From contig JASHYZ010000472.1 in the NCBI GenBank assembly GCA_030042795.1, positions 1-5,155 of the forward strand: a stretch of 5,155 bases of DNA. The letters run 5' to 3'. Position numbers and translations under genes: made by a program. Below the pieces are notes generated by a model. The model did no database searches. It saw nothing but the letters and a program-made list of their open reading frames with translations, and had not been told where the DNA came from. Within the stretch, counting starts at the first letter, position 1. Each line of letters begins with the position of its first letter. This document shows, one piece after another, positions 1-5,155 of the stretch. The DNA comes from Terriglobia bacterium (GTDB taxonomy: Bacteria; Acidobacteriota; Terriglobia; UBA7540).

Positions 1-73
1 CCAAGGCGCTTCGCGCATTTTCATGCACGCTGATTGGGGTAACAACTAGCCCCGAAATCCCATCTTTTAGCAT
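1..73 (-). CDS. Putative ABC transporter permease (FtsX/MacB type), N-terminal fragment cut by window edge
   Basis: An open frame begins 23 bases after the stop of the ATPase gene and runs off the left edge, giving only 24 codons. It starts MLKDGISG and ends near HENARSAL. The HENARSAL stretch resembles the short amphipathic segment that precedes the first membrane helix in MacB/FtsX-type permeases (often ENxRxAL followed by RxxKLRS), but that helix lies outside the window. The ATG at 71-73 is preferred because AAGAGG lies about 8 bases upstream. An in-frame ATG at 89-91 (six residues longer) and a GTG at 26-28 are alternatives. In adaptor-ATPase-permease operons the permease is expected exactly here. 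It would be the inner-membrane subunit that transmits ATP-driven movement to the adaptor. The identification rests on gene order and a few residues, so it is moderate at best. Confidence 0.5.
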   Translation of the reverse strand, partial: MLKDGISGLVVTPISVHENARSAL

Positions 74-96
74 CCCGGTAACCTCTTGCATTCCCT

Positions 97-834
97 CTAT
101 CTCACCTGTTCGTCGCGGGCCACTTTGCCGTCGCGCACGTGAATAATGCGGCGCGCGCGCGCGGCAATGTCGTGCTCATGCGTCACCAGGACGATGGTGT
201 TGCCGGCCGCCTGCAGCCGGTCGAACAGATTCATGATTTCTTCGCCGGTGGCGGTATCGAGGTTGCCGGTGGGCTCGTCGGCCAGCAGCAGTGACGGGTT
301 ATTCACCAGGGCGCGGGCGATGGCTACGCGCTGGCGTTGGCCGCCTGAAAGCTCGTTAGGCTTGTGGTCCATGCGCTCACCCAAATCCACACGCCGCAAG
401 GCTTCTCGAGCGCGTTCCAGCCGTTCAACGGCGGGAGTACCGTTGTAGATTAGCGGCAGTTCGACATTATGAAGAGCGGAGGCCCGAGAGAGCAGGTTAA
501 AGGTCTGAAAAACGAAGCCGATTTCCTTGTTGCGAATAAACGCCAGTTCATCGTCTGTCAGCTCACTCACCAACCGGGTGTTCAGCCAGTAGCGGCCGCG
601 TGTGGGCGTATCGAGGCAGCCGATAAGGTTCATCAAGGTCGATTTGCCGGAACCGGACGGACCCATGATGGCTACATATTCTCCGCGGTGAATGTCAAAC
701 GATACCCCGGAGAGCGCATCCACTTGAACGGCGCCCATGTCGTAGGTCTTCCAGAGATTCTCAACGCGGATGAGGGTGCCTTGAGGCGGAGCGCTGACTT
801 CCTCGATCGTTGATGTGAGCAGTTGGGTTCCCAT
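97..834 (-). CDS. ABC transporter ATP-binding protein, MacB/LolD type
   Basis: A complete 245-residue ATPase that should sit on the cytoplasmic face of the inner membrane and power a MacB-like exporter. All catalytic motifs are intact: Walker [10 protein letters not shown] at residues 58-66, Q-loop Gln110 in [13 protein letters not shown] signature LSGGQ at 162-166, Walker B LLLADE at 182-187 with catalytic Glu187, D-loop NLD at 191-193, and switch His219 in VTHEHD. The GFVFQxFNLL and ADEPTGNLD wording is typical of the MacB/LolD/FtsE group. There is no fused permease, and length is close to the usual 220-250, with about 20 extra poorly conserved residues before the fold begins at [11 protein letters not shown]. 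The ATG at 832-834 has GAGAGG 3 bases upstream, which is close but usable. It lies 80 bases after the adaptor gene and 23 bases before the putative permease, so an operon is likely. The substrate cannot be told from an ATPase alone (antibiotic, lipoprotein, peptide or lipid are all possible). Confidence 0.95.
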   Translation of the reverse strand: MGTQLLTSTIEEVSAPPQGTLIRVENLWKTYDMGAVQVDALSGVSFDIHRGEYVAIMGPSGSGKSTLMNLIGCLDTPTRGRYWLNTRLVSELTDDELAFIRNKEIGFVFQTFNLLSRASALHNVELPLIYNGTPAVERLERAREALRRVDLGERMDHKPNELSGGQRQRVAIARALVNNPSLLLADEPTGNLDTATGEEIMNLFDRLQAAGNTIVLVTHEHDIAARARRIIHVRDGKVARDEQVR

Positions 835-887
835 TTTCCTCTCGGGGCCACTTCAGCAGGTGTTCTTGAAAGGCATCGCGGCAAGAT

Positions 888-902
888 GGCCTCCTCAAGG
901 CC
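888..902 (-). other. Small stem-loop between adaptor and ATPase genes
   Basis: On the minus strand the sequence reads GGCCT, five bases, AGGCC, giving a 5-bp stem that starts 12 bases after the adaptor stop codon. No T-run follows, so it is not a convincing terminator. At most it could slow or stabilise the transcript between the two genes. The rest of the 80-base spacer shows only the ribosome binding site of the ATPase gene. A 5-bp dyad is also expected by chance at this GC content. Confidence 0.2.
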
Positions 903-914
903 CTCCGCACAAAG

Positions 915-2483
915 CTATGAAGTGGCCGGCGCCGCCGCAACCGGCGCAGAGTTGTCAATTCGCACCTTGGTATCGCTCTTCAGCGTCCTCAACACTTGGT
1001 AGCTGCCGGTAACGATTTCGTCTCCTGTCTTTAAGCCTTTGAGCACTTCAACGTTGGTCTCGCCCATGATGCCCGTATCGACCGGAACAAAAACCGCCTT
1101 CCCATCGCGAATCACAAAGGCGCCTTGGATTTCTTCCTTAAGCCGCGCCTGCTCCTGCGGAGAAAGTTGAGTCATTGGCGTGGCCGCCAGCGCCTTTCCC
1201 TTCGTACTCTGGGAAGCCTGCTCGAGCTCGCGCCGGGTGCGAATGGTGAGAGCCTGAATGGGAATCGCTATCGCGTTTGTCCGGGTGGCGGTGGTGATTT
1301 TGGCCGTGGTGGAAAGCCCCGGACGCAGGTTCGGGGGCGGGTTATCCAGTGTGACCACCACCTTAAAGTCTTTGGCCTCCTGGTTGGTGGTGCCGCTGCT
1401 GGTGCTTGTGGTGGTGGTCTGGCCGGTGGTGCTGCTCACAGCACTCTGACCGATTTGGGTCACCTTGCCGGTGAAGGTTTTGTTGGGGATGGCATCAATG
1501 GTCACCTGGGCCGGCTGGCCCAGCTTGACGTTCACGATATCCGTCTCATCCACCATCACCTCGGCGGTAATGATTGACATATCGGCCACCTGAAACAGCA
1601 CACTGCCCACGCTATTCTGGATGCCGGGTACCACGTTTTCGCCGACGGTGACCGGAAGGGACGTCACGATACCGTCCATTGGGGAGACGTAGACCGTTTG
1701 GGCAAGTTGATTCTGGAGTCCCATCAACTGCGCCTTATCTTGCGAAAGGCGCGCGTTCGACATGTCGCGGTTAAAGACAGCCGTCTGAAGCTGCGCCTTG
1801 GCCTGAGCCACCGACGCTTGGGACGACTGCACGGTAGCCTTGGCCACCTCGTAGTCGCTTAGCCTGGAATCGAAATCCTGCTTCGAAAGCAGGTTGTCTT
1901 TGAAGAGCTGCTGGCCGCGGTCGAAGGCGTCACTGGACTGCTTAAACTTGGCCTGCGACTGCGCCAGGTTGGCTTCCGCCAGGTTAAGGGCCGCCTTGGC
2001 CGAATCGACGTTGGCTTGCATGGCTGACTGATTCGCTTGCTCGGTCTGGATGGCGGCGCGCTGAGCGTCAACACTGGCGGTCTGCTGCACATCTTCGGTG
2101 CGCAGCAGGAGCTGGCCCTTCTTGACGATGTCGCCTTCCTTCACGTTGATCTCGGTGATCTTGCCCATGGAGTTGGCGTTCACGTTCACCAGGTTGGCGT
2201 CCGGCGGCTTGATCTGGCCCGAGGCGGTGACAATGGAAGCGAGGTCTTGACGGGTCACTTTGCCGGTCTGCACCACCACAACGCCGCGCTTGCTCCAACT
2301 GATGCCGCCGATCACGAGAATGGTGAGCACCACCAAGGCGACGATGGCGACAATCGTTTTCGTCCGTGGCTTCATGCCTTTTTTGGCGCGAGGGGGCGGG
2401 GGGGTGGTTCCCAAAAGCGAGCCTTCTGAAAGCTCAAGGCGCCCTCTCAGCTCGCGTTCTTCCACCGCCACTGGATTGCTCAT
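915..2483 (-). CDS. Efflux periplasmic adaptor (membrane fusion) protein, MacA/HlyD family
   Basis: A complete 522-residue membrane fusion protein, expected to be anchored in the inner membrane and to bridge the ABC permease to an outer-membrane TolC-like channel. Residues 1-36 are a proline-rich cytoplasmic segment. Residues 43-61 form one membrane helix with no lipobox. Residues 86-130 are the first half of the biotinyl-lipoyl domain (VTASGQIKPP, then INVKEGDIVKKGQLLLRTED). Residues 135-262 are a long Ala/Gln-rich helical hairpin, and 263-300 the second lipoyl half (VYVSPMDGIVTSLPVTVGE). A beta-barrel domain follows (about 303-400), interrupted at 349-368 by a Ser/Thr-rich loop, and then a membrane-proximal domain (about 405-510). 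At 522 residues it is longer than typical MacA (about 370-400) because of the N-terminal segment, the loop, a charged insert at 415-455 and an Ala/Pro tail. AAGGAG lies 11 bases before the ATG at 2481-2483. Met37, directly before the membrane helix, is an alternative start. The following ATPase gene supports a MacAB-like exporter rather than an RND pump. Confidence 0.93.
   Translation of the reverse strand: MSNPVAVEERELRGRLELSEGSLLGTTPPPPRAKKGMKPRTKTIVAIVALVVLTILVIGGISWSKRGVVVVQTGKVTRQDLASIVTASGQIKPPDANLVNVNANSMGKITEINVKEGDIVKKGQLLLRTEDVQQTASVDAQRAAIQTEQANQSAMQANVDSAKAALNLAEANLAQSQAKFKQSSDAFDRGQQLFKDNLLSKQDFDSRLSDYEVAKATVQSSQASVAQAKAQLQTAVFNRDMSNARLSQDKAQLMGLQNQLAQTVYVSPMDGIVTSLPVTVGENVVPGIQNSVGSVLFQVADMSIITAEVMVDETDIVNVKLGQPAQVTIDAIPNKTFTGKVTQIGQSAVSSTTGQTTTTSTSSGTTNQEAKDFKVVVTLDNPPPNLRPGLSTTAKITTATRTNAIAIPIQALTIRTRRELEQASQSTKGKALAATPMTQLSPQEQARLKEEIQGAFVIRDGKAVFVPVDTGIMGETNVEVLKGLKTGDEIVTGSYQVLRTLKSDTKVRIDNSAPVAAAPATS
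2349..2357 (-). other. Coding segment of the adaptor membrane anchor start (boundary note)
   Basis: The membrane anchor of the adaptor is encoded by roughly 2301-2357 on the minus strand, and the nine bases given here encode its first residues (Thr43-Ile44-Val45). The helix is followed by SWSKRG, consistent with a single pass with the lipoyl and hairpin domains in the periplasm. There is no cysteine at the helix end that could be lipidated, so anchoring should be by the helix itself. Confidence 0.5.
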
Positions 2484-2494
2484 ATGATTTTCAA

Positions 2495-2500
2495 CTCCTT
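2495..2500 (-). promoter_or_regulatory. Ribosome binding site of the adaptor gene
   Basis: The minus strand reads AAGGAG followed by 11 bases and then ATG at 2481-2483. This is a strong Shine-Dalgarno match with slightly long spacing. It favours the 522-residue start over the internal Met37, which has only AAGG one or two bases away from its ATG. Confidence 0.55.
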
Positions 2501-2588
2501 GAGAACTCGGCGAACCGGCGCCAGCGCATCCTTGCGGTCAGTTCTTTGGATGCGCGCGCCCCAAATGGCAACACTTTGGCTTCGTTCG

Positions 2589-2618
2589 ATACTACGTATG
2601 AGGGCCTCGAAAAGTTCC
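2589..2618 (-). promoter_or_regulatory. Candidate ECF-sigma-like promoter for the efflux operon
   Basis: On the minus strand GGAAC (2614-2618) is followed after 17 bases by CGTA (2593-2596). This resembles the GGAAC / CGT spacing of many ECF sigma promoters. A TAGTAT hexamer (2589-2594) overlaps the downstream element and could also act as a sigma-70 -10 box, though its -35 partner GAACTT is poor. Transcription from here would give a leader of about 100 bases. The match is short and I cannot assess it statistically. Confidence 0.22.
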
Positions 2619-2676
2619 GCAGCCGCCCGTGAAAATCGCTGGGCTTTGATGAGACTTCTGTCTTTTGAACGCGCCT

Positions 2677-2692
2677 GTCATCTTGATATGAC
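2677..2692. promoter_or_regulatory. Imperfect palindrome, possible operator
   Basis: GTCAT and ATGAC arms flank a six-base centre (CTTGAT). The element lies about 60 bases upstream of the candidate promoter of the efflux operon, where a regulator site would be plausible. No regulator gene is present in the window, and arms of five bases can arise by chance. Confidence 0.15.
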
Positions 2693-2808
2693 GTGGCGGA
2701 GCCGCGGTTGTTACATCCCAGCCAAGGCGAAACCGCAGCACCAAGTTGGTAACGGCGAACGGCCATTGGTGGATCTTTATCCTGGCAGCGGGATCCAGCC
2801 CTATTTTA

Positions 2809-2840
2809 CCGCGTCTGACGCGGCTTAGGAATCGCAGATT
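2809..2840 (-). terminator. Tandem dyads after the radical SAM gene, possible weak terminator
   Basis: Two hairpins lie about 100 bases after the radical SAM stop. The first in transcript order is GAATC-TGC-GATTC (2828-2840). The second is CCGCGTC-A-GACGCGG (2809-2823), a perfect 7-bp GC-rich dyad that can gain one G-U pair in RNA. TAAAATAGGG follows the second stem on the minus strand, so there is no proper U-run and intrinsic termination would be weak. It could instead be an RNA-processing stop or a protein-binding palindrome. It is the strongest secondary structure I found between the two transcription units. Confidence 0.35.
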
Positions 2841-2938
2841 CTCGATGTTTGCTGGGTGGGGAAGGCTTGCGGGACCGGTCTAAACCGCCCTTTCCGCGCC
2901 TTTCGGGACGTCGGGAGGTTAAAGCTTGGCTATCCGCG

Positions 2939-4585
2939 TCATGAAACAGCAGGGCTTACGAGTTCTTCAAGGGCGGAAGCGCGCGTCAATTCAGAGTCCA
3001 ACTCGGCTACCACGCTTCCCGCGTAGCTGATGAAATGGTGTCCTGAAAGCAACAGTGTGTACCCCAGCCACAACTTTGCCGGATCGAAAGTCCAGTGCCC
3101 GAGGAGCCGGAACAGAAACTTCCAATACTCCCAGCGATAGGAGGAAAAAATACCTTGGGACCAGATCGACCGAAGCACAACCTCAAGGTTATACCAGAAG
3201 CCATAGCGGGTGGCTTTTTGCAGCCTGTTCGTCTTCCACTGAAGCAGCGAACGGTAGGCACGCTCGTAGAAGGCTTTCGGTGAGTACAAGGAGAGCAGTG
3301 TCTCACGGAACCCTTCGAGCAGGAACGGCAGGGGCAGCAAGGTTCTGAAGTTCGGGGGGTCAAAGTTCGTGTTCGAAGGGCTGTCGGGATATAGCCTTCC
3401 CTGTTTCAACATACGGTCATAAAGCGGAGTGGTAGGAGGCGCTTGCAGGAAACCGGCCATGGCCCAGGGGATGGCGGCGCTTTCGATAAACTCCTTCTGC
3501 CGCTCAAAAATATCCTTGGTGTCGGAATCGAACCCGATGATGAATCCTCCGGTGACCCACAGGCCGCTACTCTGGATCAGCCGGACACTTGCAAGCGGAT
3601 CATGCCGCAGGTTCTGGAACTTCTTGGCTTCGGTCAGAGCCTCTTTCGAGGGGCTCTCGATGCCTACGAAGACGTAAAAGAAGTTCGCTTTCACCATGGC
3701 TTCGATCAACTCGGGCCGTTGAGCGAGGTCCATGGAGGCTTCCGTATAGAACAGCACCGGATAGTTCCGATCCTTCTGCCAGCCTTCCAGACCGCGGGCC
3801 AGTTCGAGCGCCCGCTTGTGATTTCCAATAAAATTGTCGTCCACAATGAAAACCTGCTTGCGCCATCCCAGATCGAGCAGCGCGTCGAGTTCCGCCATGA
3901 GTTGTTGTGGCTGCTTGGCTCGCGGCTTTCTTCCATAAATGGTGATGATGTCGCAGAATTCGCACTGGAAGGGACATCCGCGGGAAAACTGCACCGACAT
4001 GGAACCATAGCTCTTGATGTCGAGCAGGTCAAAGCGGGGCACGGGCGTCTTGCTGACGTCAGGCTTTTCCTCAATAACGTAAAGCCGCTTGGCATGGCCG
4101 TTCTCAAGGTCAGCGGCGATCTGAGCAAAGACCTCATCGGGCTCGCCCACCACCACGTGGTCGGCGAGTTTCAGCAAGACCGCAGGCTCGCTGCTGGCAT
4201 ACGGTCCGCCTACCATGGTACGGCGCCCCAGGCTGCGCGCGCGCTTCAGCGTATTTCGCACCTCCGTCTCCTGGACGTGCATTCCGCTCACCATTACCAG
4301 GTCAGCCCACAAAATGTCGGCGTCCGAGACTTCCTGGAGGGCCTGGTCGATCAGCCGGAGCGTCCAAGTTTTCGGGCAGAGGGCAGCCACCGTTAGAAGT
4401 CCGAGCGGCGGCATGGAGGTCTTTTCAGGAATGAGCGCCAGCATGCCTTGAAATCCCCAGAAGGACTCCGGGATTTTGGGCCAAATCATCAGCACTTTGA
4501 GCCCGGGTCCGAGCGGCGGAAAACTCTCCTCGTTGCCGTCAGAATGGGGCGCGATTGCCGCAGACGCTTCTTCACAACTAGTCAT
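2939..4585 (-). CDS. B12-binding domain radical SAM protein with DUF4070-type C-terminus (HpnP-like architecture)
   Basis: With the ATG at 4583-4585 the product has 548 residues. Numbered from that Met, residues about 28-165 form a cobalamin-binding Rossmann-like domain (VLMIWPKIPESFWGF, PPLGLLTVAAL, VGGPYAS, VVGEPDEVF). It lacks the DxHxxG motif, so any cobalamin would bind base-off without histidine ligation. The radical SAM core follows, with the 4Fe-4S/SAM motif SRGCPFQCEFCDI (cysteines 204, 208, 211), then VFIVDDNFIGN, FYTEASMDLA, FVGIESPSKEAL and GGFIIGFDSDT. From about residue 375 (GFLQAPPTTPLYDRM) the C-terminal part matches the DUF4070 style, ending with a Trp/Phe/Tyr-rich region and HHFISYAG. 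The hopanoid C-2 methylase HpnP has this same domain order and similar wording, so methylation of an unreactive carbon, perhaps on a lipid, is possible. DUF4070 proteins are diverse, though, and no hopanoid gene is nearby. A TTG at 4673-4675 would add 30 Arg/Ser-rich residues, and a TTG at 4592-4594 has AAGGA just upstream; the family usually starts close to KVLMIWPK. The gene is flanked by 455 and about 200 non-coding bases, so it is probably monocistronic. Confidence 0.88.
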   Translation of the reverse strand: MTSCEEASAAIAPHSDGNEESFPPLGPGLKVLMIWPKIPESFWGFQGMLALIPEKTSMPPLGLLTVAALCPKTWTLRLIDQALQEVSDADILWADLVMVSGMHVQETEVRNTLKRARSLGRRTMVGGPYASSEPAVLLKLADHVVVGEPDEVFAQIAADLENGHAKRLYVIEEKPDVSKTPVPRFDLLDIKSYGSMSVQFSRGCPFQCEFCDIITIYGRKPRAKQPQQLMAELDALLDLGWRKQVFIVDDNFIGNHKRALELARGLEGWQKDRNYPVLFYTEASMDLAQRPELIEAMVKANFFYVFVGIESPSKEALTEAKKFQNLRHDPLASVRLIQSSGLWVTGGFIIGFDSDTKDIFERQKEFIESAAIPWAMAGFLQAPPTTPLYDRMLKQGRLYPDSPSNTNFDPPNFRTLLPLPFLLEGFRETLLSLYSPKAFYERAYRSLLQWKTNRLQKATRYGFWYNLEVVLRSIWSQGIFSSYRWEYWKFLFRLLGHWTFDPAKLWLGYTLLLSGHHFISYAGSVVAELDSELTRASALEELVSPAVS

Positions 4586-4788
4586 ATGGACCAAGGCATC
4601 CTTGCCTAAGAAAGCAGTTGACGATCGCGTACGAGATCGCTTTGAAGGCGCGGTAAGAGTATCACGAGGCCGCAAGTAAAGCTCGCCTAAAATTAAAGAA
4701 ACGCAGATGCAGATCTTTCTTCTTTAGCTACAAGGGTGTGTGAGCAAGATACCCTCCCCACCCCACACTACTTTCGCGGGCTAAGAGT
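4586..4788. other. Spacer between mutS and the radical SAM gene
   Basis: No separate gene is seen. The first 90 bases (4586-4675) are open in frame with the radical SAM gene from a TTG and may be either its extended N-terminus or its leader. The region after mutS is G-rich on the minus strand (three G-runs near 4753-4769), with a 5-bp AGGGT/ACCCT dyad over a 13-base loop, but no U-run follows. An A/T-rich patch at about 4686-4701 (minus TTTCTTTAATTTTAG) contains a TTTAAT that could be a -10 box, but I find no -35 hexamer at the right distance. No cobalamin riboswitch box is recognisable. Confidence 0.5.
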
Positions 4789-5155
4789 CTACTGAATCTG
4801 CTTCTTCAGCTCGGCCAGCAAATTCAACGCTTCGATGGGCTTCATGTTATCGAGGTCTGCCTGCTCGATGGCGCGCACCACTTCGGGATTGAGAGGAGTG
4901 AAGATGGTCAACTGGACGGGCGGTCGTTCGCGGCTGCGCCGGCGCTTGGGGGCTAACGAAGGGTCAGGAGAGGCTGTGTCCGGCGGGCCATCGCCGGCCG
5001 GTTCTGGCTCTTCAGGCCCTTCAGTCGCCAGGCTTTCGCTGAGCGTGCGCTCGCTTTGTTCGTGACGGGCCAGAATCTCGCGTGCCCGCTCGATGACAGC
5101 GGGGGGCAAACCCGCCAGGCGCGCCACTTCCACGCCGTAGCTCTTGTCGGCGCTG
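4789..5155 (-). CDS. mutS: DNA mismatch repair protein MutS, C-terminal 121 residues (cut by right edge)
   Basis: The frame enters from the right edge and ends at TAG (4789-4791). Its first visible residues, SADKSYGVEVARLAGLP, are the highly conserved segment just after the MutS ATPase core. PPAVIERAREIL continues the helix-turn-helix dimer contact. A Pro/Glu/Gly-rich linker of about 40 residues with a basic KRRRSRER patch follows. The protein ends with QLTIF followed by TPLNPEVVRAIEQADLDNMKPIEALNLLAELKKQIQ in two adjacent parts, the small C-terminal helical region linked to tetramer formation (the usual wording is TPLEALNLLYELK). QLTIF fits the beta-clamp-binding pentapeptide QL(S/D)LF. MutS recognises mismatches and loops and recruits MutL. 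The mismatch-binding, connector, lever, clamp and ATPase domains lie outside the window. An internal GTG at 5131-5133 is an ordinary valine codon, not a start. Confidence 0.96.
   Translation of the reverse strand, partial: SADKSYGVEVARLAGLPPAVIERAREILARHEQSERTLSESLATEGPEEPEPAGDGPPDTASPDPSLAPKRRRSRERPPVQLTIFTPLNPEVVRAIEQADLDNMKPIEALNLLAELKKQIQ

Larger units (their letters stand above)
2484..2938. other. 455-base intergenic region upstream of the efflux operon
   Basis: This stretch separates the stop of the radical SAM gene from the start of the adaptor gene. Open frames exist on both strands (2491-2766 minus, 2484-2828 plus), but their translations are Arg/Ser-rich, without recognisable domains or credible starts, so I regard the region as non-coding. 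It must hold the end of the upstream transcript and very probably the promoter of the efflux operon. Visible structures are two neighbouring dyads (2809-2823 and 2828-2840), a 16-bp imperfect palindrome at 2677-2692 with GTCAT/ATGAC arms, an 11-bp dyad ACCAAGTTGGT around 2740-2750, a weak ECF-like promoter near 2589-2618, and the adaptor's AAGGAG at 2495-2500. No RNA gene or riboswitch class is recognisable. Confidence 0.6.

Noticed and set aside
151..163. Alternating GC run (13 bases), possible Z-DNA or slippage site
   Set aside because: It encodes the Arg-Ala-Arg-Ala-type stretch after the switch histidine in the ATPase and is explained by Ala/Arg codon use.
1125..1577. A 150-codon plus-strand open frame opposite the adaptor gene
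   Set aside because: Gly/Leu/His-rich translation without domains, fully antisense to a well-supported gene.
2491..2766. A 91-codon minus-strand open frame in the gap before the adaptor gene
   Set aside because: Composition is random-looking and Arg/Ser-rich, with no hydrophobic or domain pattern. It ends 8 bases before the adaptor start and would overlap the likely promoter.
2484..2828. A 114-codon plus-strand open frame in the same gap
   Set aside because: It starts directly beside the divergent adaptor start with no ribosome binding site and has no recognisable protein features.
3443..4396. A 317-codon plus-strand open frame opposite the radical SAM gene
   Set aside because: It lies wholly antisense to a gene with intact conserved motifs, shows no recognisable domain, and is the kind of shadow frame that GC-biased codon use produces.
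4586..4788. Cobalamin riboswitch upstream of a B12-dependent enzyme gene
   Set aside because: The spacer is about 200 bases at most, and I see no B12-box-like sequence or suitable multi-arm pairing. B12-using enzymes are not always riboswitch controlled.
1..5155. CRISPR array, tRNA/rRNA, insertion sequence, toxin-antitoxin or defence system
   Set aside because: No regularly spaced repeats, no terminal inverted repeats or transposase, no structural RNA signatures, and all long genes are assigned to housekeeping, radical SAM or efflux families.

Overview
All supported genes in this window lie on the minus strand. Read from right to left they are: the C-terminal end of mutS (cut by the right edge), a cobalamin-binding/radical SAM enzyme with a DUF4070-type C-terminus, a membrane-fusion (MacA/HlyD-type) efflux adaptor, a MacB/LolD-type ABC ATPase, and probably the first codons of the partner FtsX/MacB-type permease (cut by the left edge). 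The long plus-strand frames, including a 317-codon one opposite the radical SAM gene, read as GC-biased shadows and are not annotated.

The organism is a moderately GC-rich Gram-negative bacterium: a periplasmic adaptor of this type implies two membranes, and mutS carries the usual bacterial C-terminus. The gene styles (adaptor plus separate ATPase plus separate permease, and a B12-binding radical SAM protein with DUF4070) would fit Acidobacteriota. That is an inference from general familiarity, not something the sequence proves.

Layout: 4789-5155 is the mutS tail. 4586-4788 is a spacer with weak dyads and no clear promoter. 2939-4585 is the radical SAM gene, with a possible TTG start at 4675. 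2484-2938 is a 455-base non-coding stretch that probably ends the radical SAM transcript and starts the efflux operon; it holds a perfect 7-bp dyad at 2809-2823 and a weak ECF-like promoter candidate near 2589-2618. 915-2483 is the adaptor, 97-834 the ATPase, and 1-73 the putative permease start. Spacers of 80 and 23 bases suggest that adaptor, ATPase and permease are co-transcribed.

Functionally, the three left-hand genes would form a tripartite ABC exporter: an ATPase and permease in the inner membrane, coupled by the adaptor to an outer-membrane TolC-type channel not seen here. The radical SAM enzyme and MutS show no evident functional link to it. I see no mobile element, CRISPR array, RNA gene or clearly undescribed system. 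The most useful observations are the HpnP-like architecture of the radical SAM protein, the beta-clamp-like motif in the MutS tail, the homopolymer tracts at the start of the adaptor gene, and the long leader of the efflux operon.
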